This document shows, piece by piece, positions 27,619 through 36,656 of a stretch of 64,000 bases of DNA; positions within the stretch are counted from its first letter, which is position 1, and each line of letters starts with the position of its first letter. The notes beneath the pieces are model-generated. The model was not told the DNA's origin, did no database searches, and saw nothing but the letters and a program-made list of their open reading frames with translations. Source of the stretch: Muriicola sp. Z0-33. Lineage in GTDB: Bacteria; Bacteroidota; Bacteroidia; Flavobacteriales; Flavobacteriaceae. The DNA is taken from NCBI RefSeq assembly GCF_026126425.1, contig NZ_JAFMPW010000004.1:236197-300196 (forward strand), read 5' to 3'. The translations under genes and the position numbers were made by a program.

Positions 27619-29037
27619 ATGGAAATATTTTCTTCGTACAACCTCATAATCGAATTATCTGCCATAGTTATTATTTCTTTCTGGTTCAATGGGATATCTA
27701 AGAAAACCAATATCCCCTCTGTACTAATGCTAATAGTATTGGGTATTATACTCCAATATGTATTAAAATATTTTGAACCCACTCTGCCAGAATTTGACAG
27801 CTCACTGGAAGTACTGGGGACCATTGGATTAATTATGATTGTCCTTGAAGCCGCTCTGGAACTTGAGCTCAAAAAGGAAAAACTATGGCCCATTATTAAA
27901 TCTATGGCAATTGCGCTGATTGGTCTTGTTGGTTCTGCCTGGGTTGCTGCGCTTATAATTTATCAGTTTACACCTGAAATGACCATGCAATCCGCCTGGC
28001 TTTATGCCACCCCTTTATCTATCCTTTCCAGTGCTATAATTATTCCCAGTGTTGGAGGATTAACAGCAGCTAAAAAGGAATTTCACATTTACGAGAGCAC
28101 CTTCTCTGATATTATGGGGATTATGATGTTCTATTTTTTAACAGGAGGGCTGGACCCTTCACAGGATGCTGGCGTTGCCGGGTTTGCGGGCAATATTGTT
28201 CTTACTATAATTATCGCTGTAGTGGCCAGTTATGGCATCATCCTGATTTTTCAGCGAATTAAGAGCCAGGCAAAACTATTTTTACTAATCGCCGTACTCT
28301 TGTTGCTTTATGCAATAGGCAAGAAGATGCATTTGTCATCCCTGATTATAATTTTAATTTTTGGGCTTATCGTAAAGAACATTAATCTATTTTTCCCCGG
28401 GAAAACGGCCATCTTTCTGGATAATAATAAAATGAAGCAGATCTACCATGAATTGCACATCATTACTTTAGAAACGGCATTTGTTATCCGTACTTTTTTC
28501 TTTGTGATCTTTGGGTTATCTATTGCAATAGCCTCTTTATTCAGCCTTAATGTGGCCATAATAAGCATCCTGATAATTCTATCTATATATGCCATACGGT
28601 TTTTGCTTTTAAGACTGTTTTTCGGCAAGGATATTTTGCCACAGTTATTTATTGCCCCCAGGGGTCTGATCACCGTTTTATTATTTTATGCGATCCCGGC
28701 TCAGGCAAAAGTGGAATCCTTTGAATCAGGGGTGCTCTTATTTGTTATTATCGCTACCAGCCTGATTATGACCTGGGCCATGATAAAAGACAAACGTAAA
28801 ATGAACACCTTGCTCGACGAGATAGACAAGGAAGTGCTGGCAAGAAACCAGGCTGAGGATGCTTTGAGAGAAAGCACAGAAGAAGCATCAGAAAGTGTTA
28901 TAACGGAGAATCCTGAGACCTGGGAAATTGGAGATAATGAAGAAACATCTGGTCAGGATAACAATGAGACCATAGAGCCCCCTGAAACTCCCGATACAAA
29001 TCCTAATGACCAGCAAGACCGGAATTACGAGGGGTAG
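27619..29037 (+). CDS. Cation:proton antiporter (CPA family)
   Basis: The 472-residue protein has about twelve membrane spans over residues 5-390, with a family-typical first part (SVLMLIVLGIILQYVLK, GTIGLIMIVLEAALEL) and a PSVGGLTAAKKEF loop. The fold is that of CPA1/CPA2 sodium or potassium/proton exchangers, which use the proton gradient to move cations. The last 80 residues form a soluble tail very rich in Glu, Asp, Asn and Pro, which may be a regulatory region. Ion specificity cannot be read from sequence. It is divergent from rimP, and a heptamer repeat array begins six bases past its stop. Confidence 0.88.
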   Translation: MEIFSSYNLIIELSAIVIISFWFNGISKKTNIPSVLMLIVLGIILQYVLKYFEPTLPEFDSSLEVLGTIGLIMIVLEAALELELKKEKLWPIIKSMAIALIGLVGSAWVAALIIYQFTPEMTMQSAWLYATPLSILSSAIIIPSVGGLTAAKKEFHIYESTFSDIMGIMMFYFLTGGLDPSQDAGVAGFAGNIVLTIIIAVVASYGIILIFQRIKSQAKLFLLIAVLLLLYAIGKKMHLSSLIIILIFGLIVKNINLFFPGKTAIFLDNNKMKQIYHELHIITLETAFVIRTFFFVIFGLSIAIASLFSLNVAIISILIILSIYAIRFLLLRLFFGKDILPQLFIAPRGLITVLLFYAIPAQAKVESFESGVLLFVIIATSLIMTWAMIKDKRKMNTLLDEIDKEVLARNQAEDALRESTEEASESVITENPETWEIGDNEETSGQDNNETIEPPETPDTNPNDQQDRNYEG

Positions 29038-29043
29038 TTTACT

Positions 29044-29155
29044 CAATAAACAGTTAGCAATAAACAGTTAGCAATAAACAGTTAGCAATTAGCAATAAAC
29101 AGTTAGCAATAAACAGTTAGCAGTAAACAGTTAGCAGTTAGCAGTTAGCAGTTAG
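29044..29155 (+). repeat. Tandem 7-bp repeat array, 16 units of CARTWAR
   Basis: Sixteen uninterrupted heptamers follow the antiporter stop codon. Every unit fits CARTWAR: CAATAAA and CAGTTAG alternate at first, with one CAATTAG and one CAGTAAA, and the array ends in four consecutive CAGTTAG. Each unit carries a TAA or TAG, and because 7 is not a multiple of 3 the array puts stops in all three forward frames. The alternation gives a larger 14-bp period in the first two thirds. Confidence 0.95.
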
Positions 29156-29412
29156 CAGTGGACAAATATTTAATTAGGCCGAAATTGGGGTTTCCAACCC
29201 CGCCCCAATTATAATCTAATCAATAACACTGAAATATTCTTGCAATCGCTACCCAAAATTCGGAATGAAACTTGGCAATTGCTTATTTATAGCTAGCCGC
29301 GATACCTTCTAAATACTCCAGCTATTTCTCGTCTGGCAACTCCATTTCTGTTGGTCTTCCAGAGTTACCTTCACTCTGCTCGGCACCAGCTTCTCAGCCT
29401 AATTTTTGTTGC
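29156..29412. other. Gene-free stretch between the repeat array and tRNA-Gln
   Basis: I see no gene here. A G/C-rich nested inverted repeat lies at 29183-29210 (AATTGGGG with CCCCAATT, and within it GGGGTT with AACCCC), perhaps a weak terminator for the antiporter. A 24-codon minus-strand frame at 29322-29396 is preceded by a stop and has no recognisable product. Confidence 0.6.
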
Positions 29413-29442
29413 ACAAAAAAACCCAGTGAGTTATCACTGGGT
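29413..29442 (-). terminator. Rho-independent terminator of tRNA-Gln
   Basis: ACCCAGTGA, loop GTTA, TCACTGGGT is a perfect nine-base-pair hairpin followed on the minus strand by seven T. It lies 14 bases past the tRNA 3' end. Confidence 0.93.
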
Positions 29443-29455
29443 CTGTCCAACTTCG

Positions 29456-29527
29456 TTGGCCTACTAGGACTCGAACCTAGAACGACTGGACCAAAACCAG
29501 CTGTGTTGCCAATTACACCATAGGCCA
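29456..29527 (-). tRNA. tRNA-Gln (anticodon TTG)
   Basis: The minus strand folds into a full cloverleaf of 72 bases: acceptor TGGCCTA with TAGGCCA, D stem GTGT with ACAC, anticodon stem GCTGG with CCAGT and loop TTTTGGT (anticodon TTG), and T arm CTAGG-TTCGAGT-CCTAG. The discriminator base is A and CCA is not encoded. The gene is single, with its own terminator. Confidence 0.97.
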
Positions 29528-29738
29528 GTACCTTTTAAGAGCCTGCAAATTTAAGACAAACTTTGGTTTCGCCAAATAATTTAGGGAACAATAATCTTAA
29601 AAATTACATCTGTCAATGCTGTTAAAGGTTTATAAAAAAGATACTACCATATCTATATTTATTAGTAAATTCGCCCATCAACATAGTATATGTTATAATA
29701 AAGATCCGGCTAAAATCCGGGGAGAGTTCAACTTATTC

Positions 29739-29764
29739 TTTTTAAAACCCCAGGGTTTTAAAAA
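29739..29764. repeat. Perfect 12-bp inverted repeat upstream of the GT117 gene
   Basis: TTTTTAAAACCC and GGGTTTTAAAAA are exact reverse complements separated by CA, ending 26 bases before the start codon of the gene at 29791. It could be a protein-binding site or an mRNA leader hairpin. The rest of 29528-29738 shows no gene; it has a short ATCCGG direct repeat at about 29704-29720. Confidence 0.7.
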
Positions 29765-29790
29765 GGGGTTTCATTAAAACAACAATTTGC

Positions 29791-32700
29791 ATGTTTTCAA
29801 AAAACTTTGAAAAATGGGACTCCATCATAGGATGGGTCGTTTTTTTTATAGCATTTATTACTTATAGTCTTACGGTTGAACCCACTGGCAGTTTTTGGGA
29901 TGCCGGGGAGTATATTACCACCTCTGCAAAATTACAGGTAGCACACCCACCAGGTGCTCCTTTGCTCCAAATGATAGGGGCATTTTTTGCTATGTTTGCC
30001 TTTGCCCCGGACCAGGTGGCAATGATGGTTAACTATATGGCTGTGGTCTCCAGCGCCTTTACAGTGCTCTTTATGTTCTGGACCATCACCAATCTTACCA
30101 GAAAATTAATTGCTAAAGAAAAACTCAACAATTCCAGAAGTATCGCCGTATTGGGAAGTGGGGCTGTAGGTGCACTGGCTTTCACTTTTTCTGATAGTTT
30201 TTGGTTTAATGCAGTTGAGACCGAAGTATATGCCATGGCCAGTCTGGTAATGGCCAGCCTATTGTGGATGGGACTAAAATGGACAGACAATCTGGACCAC
30301 CCCAGGGGGAATCGCTGGCTGGTACTTATTTCTTTTGTGGTCGGACTCACATTTGGGGTGCAGTTTATGGGGTTTTTAGCCATCCCCTCCATAGGATTAC
30401 TCTATTATTTCAAAAAATATAAAACCACCACGGTTAAAAACTTCTTACTTGCCAATATTGCGGTAATCGCGGTCTTAATGTTGGTCTACAAATTTTCGCT
30501 CACCTATGTCCTGAAGCTTTTCGGATGGAGCGAAGTTTTCTTTATTAATAGCATCGGACTCCCTTTTAATTCAGGGACAATTATTATGGGGCTGGTTTTT
30601 GCCGGAGTTTTCTATTATGGGCTGAGTTATACCAGAAAAAACAATTACAAAACGGCCAATACCCTGGTGCTCTGCGGTATGTTTCTTCTGCTGGGATTTT
30701 CTTCCTGGTTGATGCTTCCTATCAGAGCTAATGCCAACGTTGTTATTAATGAAAATAATCCTTCTGACGCCAGGTCGTTACTTGCATATTACAACAGGGA
30801 GCAATATCCGGGGGTAGACAGCCCTGTTTATGGCACCTATTACACAGATCTGTTTGCAGCACCAGGAGAAGATAAGGATGACAAACCAAAATACGAGAAA
30901 GACAAGGCGTTGGGCAAATATATCATTGTAAATAAATACAAGGATGCCATGCAGGGACCCAATCTGGACCACAGAGGAGTACTGCCCCGTATGTGGAGCG
31001 ATCAACACGCCGAGAATTATATTAAATATTTTGGGCCTCCCGATTTTAAAATGAAATCTTCCAATGAAGAACTCAGACAGGCGGTTGCACAACTCAAGAC
31101 GGGCTTTGCCAATGGAGAAATTGACGAATCTCAGTACATAGGTTTTCTTAAACAATTCAGTGATTACCTGGAAGTACAACCCCCATCAGTTTGGCAGAAT
31201 ATAAAATACATGGTGCAGTTCCAGTTCGGCTATATGTACTGGCGTTATTTTATGTGGAATTTTGTTGGGAAACAAGACGATATTCAGGGAAGATATAATG
31301 GAAATGGAGAATGGATCAGTGGCATTGGCTTTTTAGATAGTATCAGATTGGGTAGTCAGGAGAATCTGCCAGATGATATGTTGGCCAATAAAGGAAGAAA
31401 CACCTATTTCTTTCTGCCCTTGCTCCTGGGGATTGTAGGATTAATTTTTCAGATCTCTAAAAATCCCAAACAATTCTGGGTGCTCTTTGTCTTCTTTATG
31501 TTTACCGGGATCGCTATTCAGTTTTATACCAACCCCTATATATTTCAGCCAAGGGAAAGGGACTACTCCCTGGTAGGTTCTTTCTATATTTTTGCACTTT
31601 GGATAGGTCTTGGAGTCTATGGCCTGTTTGACGAATTTAAAAAATGGCTGAAACCAAAAATTCTGGCCCCTGTTGTTTTGGGGGTATGCTTGCTGGCCGT
31701 ACCCGGCGTAATGGCTTTTCAGAACTGGGACGATCATAACAGGGCTAACAGATATACCGCCAGGGCAAGTGCAATGGCCTATCTGGACTCTTGTCAGAAA
31801 GATGCCGGGGCAATGATTTTTACCATCGGCGATAATGACACTTTTCCGCTTTGGTATGCCCAGGAAATTGAAGGGCATAGAACAGATGTAAGGGTTATTT
31901 GTACCAGCTTATTTGCAACAGATTGGTATGTAGACCAAATGAAGAGGAAAGCGTATGAAAGTGACCCCATACCATCACAACTTACACATGACCTTTACAG
32001 GTATGGCAACAGGGATGTCATTTACTATCAACCACTTCCTGGTATAGCTGAAAAAAGGTGGGATATAAAGGATTTTATGAATTGGGTAGGCAGTAACAAA
32101 CCACAGACCAAACTGAAATACTTTTTAGAGCAAAGGGGTGCAGATCTTAGCGAATATGCTGAGAGCACATTAGATCTGGTTTATTATCCTACCAACAAGA
32201 TCCGAATTCCGGTAAACAAGAAAAACGTGCTTGAGACCGGACTGGTAAAGGAAAAAGATTCCGCCCTAATAGTAGATTATATCGATATAGATCTTCCTGA
32301 AAGTGCCTTACCAAAAAACAGGATATTGATGTTGGATATAATGGCAAACAACAATTGGGAGCGCCCAATATATTTTTCCGGAGGAAGCTTTGATAAAGCA
32401 GAATACATCTGGATGAAAGATTATCTTCAATTAGACGGTCAGGCGTATAAATTGGTGCCCATTAAGACAACTAACAGAAGTTCCTTCGAGATGGGCAGAA
32501 TAGATACTGAACTCATGTACGATATTGTGATGAATTGGGACTGGGGCAATTCTGGTAGTTCTGATATTTACCACGATCCACAAACCAGAACGCAGGGACT
32601 ATCAATCAGGAGCAATCTTGCCCGATTGGTGGAAACGCTCATCAACGAAAACAAGATAGACAAAGCGAAAGACATTCTTAACCTGGCAATGACCAATATG

Positions 32701-33114
32701 CCTGTAGAACATTTTGCCTTTTACACTTTTGTTGAGCCTTATGTAGATGGGTATTATAAGGTGGGTGAAACCAATAAAGCCAGAGATCTGTTTAAGAAAT
32801 TGAAAAATATCTATCAGGACAGATTAGAATACTACGCCGGTATTCCGCTTGATGAGCAGTATGCAAAAATTGAAGATATTATTTCGGATATGGAAGCCTA
32901 CAGACGTAATATTGATATTCTGATTGAAAATAACGACAGGGAAATGGCGGAAAAAGAAACCCTGATTTTTAATGAACATATAGATCAGTTTAGTCATTTC
33001 TATCAGGATGAACTTTTGGAGGAAGTTCCACCGGCACAGCAATCGGATCCAGATATACCAGATAGTGTTCCAGTTGAGAATACCACAGACAGTACTGTTG
33101 CACCTCAAAATTAA
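29791..33114 (+). CDS. GT117-type membrane glycosyltransferase (DUF2723)
   Basis: This 1107-residue protein has an N-terminal DUF2723 domain with about ten or more membrane spans (residues 10-330 and 540-680). The signature EPTGSFWDAGEYITTSAKLQ is followed by VAHPPGAPLLQ, a luminal/periplasmic acidic loop like that of GT-C mannosyltransferases. Long soluble regions follow, and the tail contains a helical repeat-like part (about 930-1060). The family is common in Bacteroidota and is classed as GT117, with a suggested role in protein O-glycosylation or surface glycan assembly. The exact substrate is unknown. It is a single gene, convergent with the thioredoxin-like gene. Confidence 0.88.
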   Translation: MFSKNFEKWDSIIGWVVFFIAFITYSLTVEPTGSFWDAGEYITTSAKLQVAHPPGAPLLQMIGAFFAMFAFAPDQVAMMVNYMAVVSSAFTVLFMFWTITNLTRKLIAKEKLNNSRSIAVLGSGAVGALAFTFSDSFWFNAVETEVYAMASLVMASLLWMGLKWTDNLDHPRGNRWLVLISFVVGLTFGVQFMGFLAIPSIGLLYYFKKYKTTTVKNFLLANIAVIAVLMLVYKFSLTYVLKLFGWSEVFFINSIGLPFNSGTIIMGLVFAGVFYYGLSYTRKNNYKTANTLVLCGMFLLLGFSSWLMLPIRANANVVINENNPSDARSLLAYYNREQYPGVDSPVYGTYYTDLFAAPGEDKDDKPKYEKDKALGKYIIVNKYKDAMQGPNLDHRGVLPRMWSDQHAENYIKYFGPPDFKMKSSNEELRQAVAQLKTGFANGEIDESQYIGFLKQFSDYLEVQPPSVWQNIKYMVQFQFGYMYWRYFMWNFVGKQDDIQGRYNGNGEWISGIGFLDSIRLGSQENLPDDMLANKGRNTYFFLPLLLGIVGLIFQISKNPKQFWVLFVFFMFTGIAIQFYTNPYIFQPRERDYSLVGSFYIFALWIGLGVYGLFDEFKKWLKPKILAPVVLGVCLLAVPGVMAFQNWDDHNRANRYTARASAMAYLDSCQKDAGAMIFTIGDNDTFPLWYAQEIEGHRTDVRVICTSLFATDWYVDQMKRKAYESDPIPSQLTHDLYRYGNRDVIYYQPLPGIAEKRWDIKDFMNWVGSNKPQTKLKYFLEQRGADLSEYAESTLDLVYYPTNKIRIPVNKKNVLETGLVKEKDSALIVDYIDIDLPESALPKNRILMLDIMANNNWERPIYFSGGSFDKAEYIWMKDYLQLDGQAYKLVPIKTTNRSSFEMGRIDTELMYDIVMNWDWGNSGSSDIYHDPQTRTQGLSIRSNLARLVETLINENKIDKAKDILNLAMTNMPVEHFAFYTFVEPYVDGYYKVGETNKARDLFKKLKNIYQDRLEYYAGIPLDEQYAKIEDIISDMEAYRRNIDILIENNDREMAEKETLIFNEHIDQFSHFYQDELLEEVPPAQQSDPDIPDSVPVENTTDSTVAPQN

Positions 33115-33164
33115 TTCTGTAGATAAGATAGTTTGCTAATGATCCCCGGGTTAGCTAAATATGC

Positions 33165-33461
33165 TTACAGGTACTCGTTAAGGATACCTATAAGCGTATT
33201 GGCATCTTGTTCACCGCTCTGGCGCCAAACCATTTCTCCCTTTTTGTAGATCATCAGGGTTGGTAAGCCCTTAACTCTTAATGCCTGAGACAATTCCTTG
33301 TTTTTGTCAACATCAATCTTTATTACCTTGCCTTTATCTCCCAATGCAGCTGCCACGTCTCTCAAAACCGGATGCATAGCAGTAGATTGTTCGTTCCATT
33401 CCGCATAGAAGTCGAGCAAAACAGGAACCTTTAGATCTATAAGTTCGCCAAATTTAGACAT
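33165..33461 (-). CDS. Thioredoxin-fold protein lacking the CxxC active site
   Basis: The 98 residues cover an entire thioredoxin domain: VPVLLDFYAEW (strand and Trp22), the DVDKNKELSQALRVKGLPT stretch with the cis-proline Pro67, and a closing helix. The active site that should read WCGPC is WNEQS (22-26), and there is no cysteine anywhere in the protein, so it cannot act as a disulfide reductase. It may be a binding protein or a structural relative. It starts at 33461, 23 bases past a good promoter box. It precedes no other gene in the same direction closely enough to be an operon with certainty. Confidence 0.88.
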   Translation of the reverse strand: MSKFGELIDLKVPVLLDFYAEWNEQSTAMHPVLRDVAAALGDKGKVIKIDVDKNKELSQALRVKGLPTLMIYKKGEMVWRQSGEQDANTLIGILNEYL

Positions 33462-33484
33462 ATGTAATTCATTGGGTTAAGCAT

Positions 33485-33492
33485 CAAATGTA
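33485..33492 (-). promoter_or_regulatory. Candidate promoter for the thioredoxin-like gene
   Basis: The minus strand reads TACATTTG, an exact TAnnTTTG match, 23 bases before the ATG. No clear -33 box is seen. Confidence 0.45.
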
Positions 33493-33553
33493 AGAAAAAA
33501 TGTGAAAAATATAATGACAGCGGTCATTTTGTAGCCCTGGTAAAGGCCAATAT

Positions 33554-34780
33554 TTACGATAACGACTTCTTTTTAAGCGTAATTACGGTTATCTCTGGCC
33601 AAATTCCAACTCTTCCGGGATACCCGATAAATCCAAATCCTCTGTTCACATTAATAAACTGACCCAATTCTTCATACACCCCTGCCCAATACTTGTATCG
33701 CCATTTTACAGGACTCCATTTTATTATACCAGGAATCTCTATTCCAAACTGCATGCCATGAGTATGTCCGCTTAGTGTAAGGTGAAAATGATTATCGTGC
33801 TGAATTACTTCTTCCTGCCAGTGTGTGGGGTCATGGCTTAAAAGGATGCGAAAATGGCCGTTACCCAGTCCATCGATAGCCTTATTTAAATCGCCTACGG
33901 ATTTAAACCCTTTGCCCCAATTCTCCACACCAATCAATGCCAGTTTATCTTTTCCTTTCGACAGCAAACGGTGTTCATTCAAAAGTAAATCAAAGCCCAT
34001 TTCTTTCTGCATCTGCTTTAAATCTTCCAAATTTTTTGACTTCTCCTCTACAGTTTCCCATTGCACGTAGTCTCCATAGTCGTGATTACCAAGAATAGAG
34101 AACTTACCATCAGGAGCTTTTAATGTTGAAAATAAATCGGCCCAGGGTTCCATTTCCTCAGCTTTATTATTCACCATATCACCAGTAAAGCAGATTACAT
34201 CACTCTGTTGACTATTTATGAGATCTACCCCGTATTCTATTTTCTTTCTATCGTCGAAACTGCCACTGTGGATATCTGAGATCTGGGTGATCTTATAACC
34301 GTTAAAAGCATCTGGTAAATCATCAAATTCCATCGTATAATTCAGTACTTTAAAATTATACTTTCCTTTATACATTCCGTAAAGAAGGGCTCCGAAAGGA
34401 ACCGCTGCTATACCAAGGGCCATCATACTGAGAAACCTTCTCCGTGTTGGCAGGCTAAATTCTGTACTGCTGCCCGAGAGCTTGTGATAACTTGCAGAAA
34501 TAAAACGGAAGATATCTTCTGAGAAAAGGAAGATGATGGTGATCAGTTTAAACGTGAGAATGGCCAGAAGAAATCCAAATGCATAACTTTTGGGCCTGCT
34601 AAGTACTCTACCTGCCTGTTCGCCCCAACTAAACTGATAAATAAAATTTCCCAGGATTATAAGCGAGATTACAGCCATTACGTAATACACCCATGGATAC
34701 CTTGTTGCTGTTTTTAAGGCCTGCAAGGTATAAAATGCCATTATGAAATAAATCGTTACGAAAATTATCCAGCGTAGCAT
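33554..34780 (-). CDS. Membrane-anchored metallophosphoesterase
   Basis: This 408-residue protein has four N-terminal membrane spans (about 1-135) and a C-terminal calcineurin-like phosphoesterase domain. The metal-binding motifs are in order: ITQISDIHSGS, VICFTGDMVNN, ILGNHDYGD, LLSHDP and LSGHTHGMQFG. It resembles the YkuE/YaeI group that acts on lipids or other phosphoesters at the membrane; the substrate is not clear. A TATCTTTG box lies 14 bases upstream of its ATG. Confidence 0.9.
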   Translation of the reverse strand: MLRWIIFVTIYFIMAFYTLQALKTATRYPWVYYVMAVISLIILGNFIYQFSWGEQAGRVLSRPKSYAFGFLLAILTFKLITIIFLFSEDIFRFISASYHKLSGSSTEFSLPTRRRFLSMMALGIAAVPFGALLYGMYKGKYNFKVLNYTMEFDDLPDAFNGYKITQISDIHSGSFDDRKKIEYGVDLINSQQSDVICFTGDMVNNKAEEMEPWADLFSTLKAPDGKFSILGNHDYGDYVQWETVEEKSKNLEDLKQMQKEMGFDLLLNEHRLLSKGKDKLALIGVENWGKGFKSVGDLNKAIDGLGNGHFRILLSHDPTHWQEEVIQHDNHFHLTLSGHTHGMQFGIEIPGIIKWSPVKWRYKYWAGVYEELGQFINVNRGFGFIGYPGRVGIWPEITVITLKKKSLS

Positions 34781-34794
34781 GGTGGCTTTTTTTG

Positions 34795-34802
34795 CAAAGA
34801 TA
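34795..34802 (-). promoter_or_regulatory. Candidate promoter for the metallophosphoesterase gene
   Basis: The minus strand reads TATCTTTG, matching TAnnTTTG, 14 bases before the start codon. The -33 element is not evident. Confidence 0.4.
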
Positions 34803-34838
34803 TTTGATTAGTAGCTTTGGACAGAGTGCTTTTCTGTT

Positions 34839-35561
34839 TTATTTAACTCTTTTTACTATTTCTCTAATTCTATCGGGATCTGTAACGGCCAAATAATCCT
34901 CACGTAAGAATGCAGCGGAATTCATTGGAACTTCCGGAAGAAAAGGTAAAGTCCTGTGAAATTTGGTCCCAGACAGATGAATGGCTTCAAATCCTGCCTC
35001 AATAAATTCATGGACAGAAAGCTCATTAATTCCTGCGCCCGGCATTATTTTGCAATCGGTGCTTTTTTCATGAAGTTGCTTCAAAAGTGAAATCCCTTCA
35101 GGAGCCGATGGCTTTTGCCCGGAGCTAAGCACATACTGAATACCTAACTTCTCTAGTTGAACTAAGCCAACAATAGGGTCTTTAATCCAGTCAAATGCAC
35201 GATGAAATGTAAAAGTCATATCACCAGCTAATTGCCGCAACTCCGAAGTTCTTGGCATATCAATTGTAAAATCGGAATTCAACACGCCTGATACTATTCC
35301 TTCAAAACCCATTTCACGACACTGCAAAATATTCACTTTCATAATCTGAAACTCCGAATCCGAATACATAAAATCACCACTCCGTGGGCGGATCAACACA
35401 TGTACTGGTAGCCTAATTACTTCTTTTACTTTTTTAAGCAAACCATAAGAGGGTGTAATACCCCCTACCCCAAGTTCGGAACAGAGTTCAATTCTATCTG
35501 CCCCGGCAAGCTGAGCATTCAGGGCAGATTGCAATGAGTTGGCACATACTTCTACAATCAT
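34839..35561 (-). CDS. cutC: CutC family protein (copper homeostasis-type TIM barrel)
   Basis: The 240 residues match CutC closely: MIVEVCANSLQSALNAQLAGADRIELC at the start in two parts, VLIRPRSGDFMYSD, TFHRAFDW and LSSGQKPSAPEG. The fold is a TIM barrel. The name comes from an early link with copper tolerance, but the true function is uncertain; some members may act in sugar or nucleotide metabolism. It is divergent from the asparaginase-family gene, with only 42 bases between the start codons. Confidence 0.95.
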   Translation of the reverse strand: MIVEVCANSLQSALNAQLAGADRIELCSELGVGGITPSYGLLKKVKEVIRLPVHVLIRPRSGDFMYSDSEFQIMKVNILQCREMGFEGIVSGVLNSDFTIDMPRTSELRQLAGDMTFTFHRAFDWIKDPIVGLVQLEKLGIQYVLSSGQKPSAPEGISLLKQLHEKSTDCKIMPGAGINELSVHEFIEAGFEAIHLSGTKFHRTLPFLPEVPMNSAAFLREDYLAVTDPDRIREIVKRVK

Positions 35562-35603
35562 ATTGATTATATTTAGCTACATAAAAGTAAACATCCATAT
35601 CCG

Positions 35604-36599
35604 ATGAAACGAAGAAATTTTCTCAAAAATTCAAGTGCCGCAGCCGCCGGGCTGATATCAACATCTGTAATAGCCGCTGGTGATAAAAAAAATCGTAGCG
35701 AAATCGATACCGCTAAAACCACCCAGACTACAACGCCAATAGTCATTGCCACCTGGGATGTCTCAAACGCTACAGCTAAAGCCTGGGAAGTGCTCAGAAA
35801 AGGAGGCGTTGCACTGGATGCTGTGGAACAAGGAGTAATGGTAGAAGAGGCAGACGTTGAGAACCAGACTGTAGGCAAGGGCGGCAGGCCAGACCGGGAA
35901 GGCAGAGTAACTTTAGATGCCTGTATTATGGACAAAGACAGCAATTGCGGGGCGGTATTGTGTATGCAAAATATTTCACACCCTATATCCGTTGCCAGAA
36001 AAGTAATGGAAGACACCCCGCATGTAATGCTTGCAGGTTTAGGGGCAGAGCAATTTGCCTATGAAAAAGGCTTCAAAAAAGAGGACCTGCTGACAGAAAA
36101 ATCTAAAAAGGAATGGTTGGAATGGAAAAAAACCTCAAAATATCAACCTGTAATCAATATAGAAAATCACGATACCATTGGGATGCTGGCCATAGATAAA
36201 AATGGAGACATTGCCGGAGCATGTACAACCAGTGGAATGGCATATAAGATTAGTGGTCGTGTTGGTGATTCACCAATTATTGGAGCCGGACTGTTTATAG
36301 ACAATCAAGTTGGTGGTGCAACGGCAACAGGGGTAGGAGAAGAAGTTGTAAGAACGGTAGGCAGTTTTCTTATTGTAGAATTAATGAGGCAGGGAAAAAC
36401 TCCTCAGCAAGCTTGTGAGGAAGGTGTAAACAGGATAATTGAAAAAAATAGAGGCAAACTCAATTTTCAAATTGGATTTATTGCGGTTAATAAAAAAGGG
36501 GAGACTGGAGGGTACTGCATACAGCCTGGTTTTAGCTACAGGACCTACAATAAAGATGGCCATATTAACACCCCATCCAAAAGTCATATTAAGGCCTGA
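35604..36599 (+). CDS. Exported N4-(beta-N-acetylglucosaminyl)-L-asparaginase (Ntn hydrolase)
   Basis: This 331-residue protein belongs to the self-cleaving isoaspartyl peptidase/glycosylasparaginase family. Autoproteolysis should occur before Thr191 in NHDTIGM, which then acts as the nucleophile; RVGDSPIIGAGLF and ATATGVGEEV line the site. The sequence NQTVGKGGRPDREG is typical of glycosylasparaginase, which cuts GlcNAc from asparagine. The N-terminus MKRRNFLKNSSAAAAGL looks like a Tat signal, so export to the periplasm is likely. A role in breaking down N-glycans or glycopeptides is an inference from the family. It lies 57 bases before polA. Confidence 0.92.
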   Translation: MKRRNFLKNSSAAAAGLISTSVIAAGDKKNRSEIDTAKTTQTTTPIVIATWDVSNATAKAWEVLRKGGVALDAVEQGVMVEEADVENQTVGKGGRPDREGRVTLDACIMDKDSNCGAVLCMQNISHPISVARKVMEDTPHVMLAGLGAEQFAYEKGFKKEDLLTEKSKKEWLEWKKTSKYQPVINIENHDTIGMLAIDKNGDIAGACTTSGMAYKISGRVGDSPIIGAGLFIDNQVGGATATGVGEEVVRTVGSFLIVELMRQGKTPQQACEEGVNRIIEKNRGKLNFQIGFIAVNKKGETGGYCIQPGFSYRTYNKDGHINTPSKSHIKA

Positions 36600-36656
36600 T
36601 TGCTTTAATAAGGGACATAAACTTTGTAGTTTTGATATTCTTCAATTGTAATAAAA

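Noticed and set aside
29044..29155. CRISPR array
   Set aside because: The units are seven bases with no spacers, and no cas gene is present in the window.
29322..29396. Possible gene remnant (24 codons, minus strand) near tRNA-Gln
   Set aside because: Bounded by stops on both sides, no start codon context and no family match that I can recognise; too short to call a pseudogene.
29739..29764. Rho-independent terminator
   Set aside because: The two-base centre is too small for a stable loop without opening the stem, it is not followed by a T run, and no plus-strand gene needs a terminator there.
33133..33156. Terminator between the GT117 gene and the thioredoxin-like gene
   Set aside because: GCTAA and TTAGC pair over only five bases and no T run follows; too weak to list.
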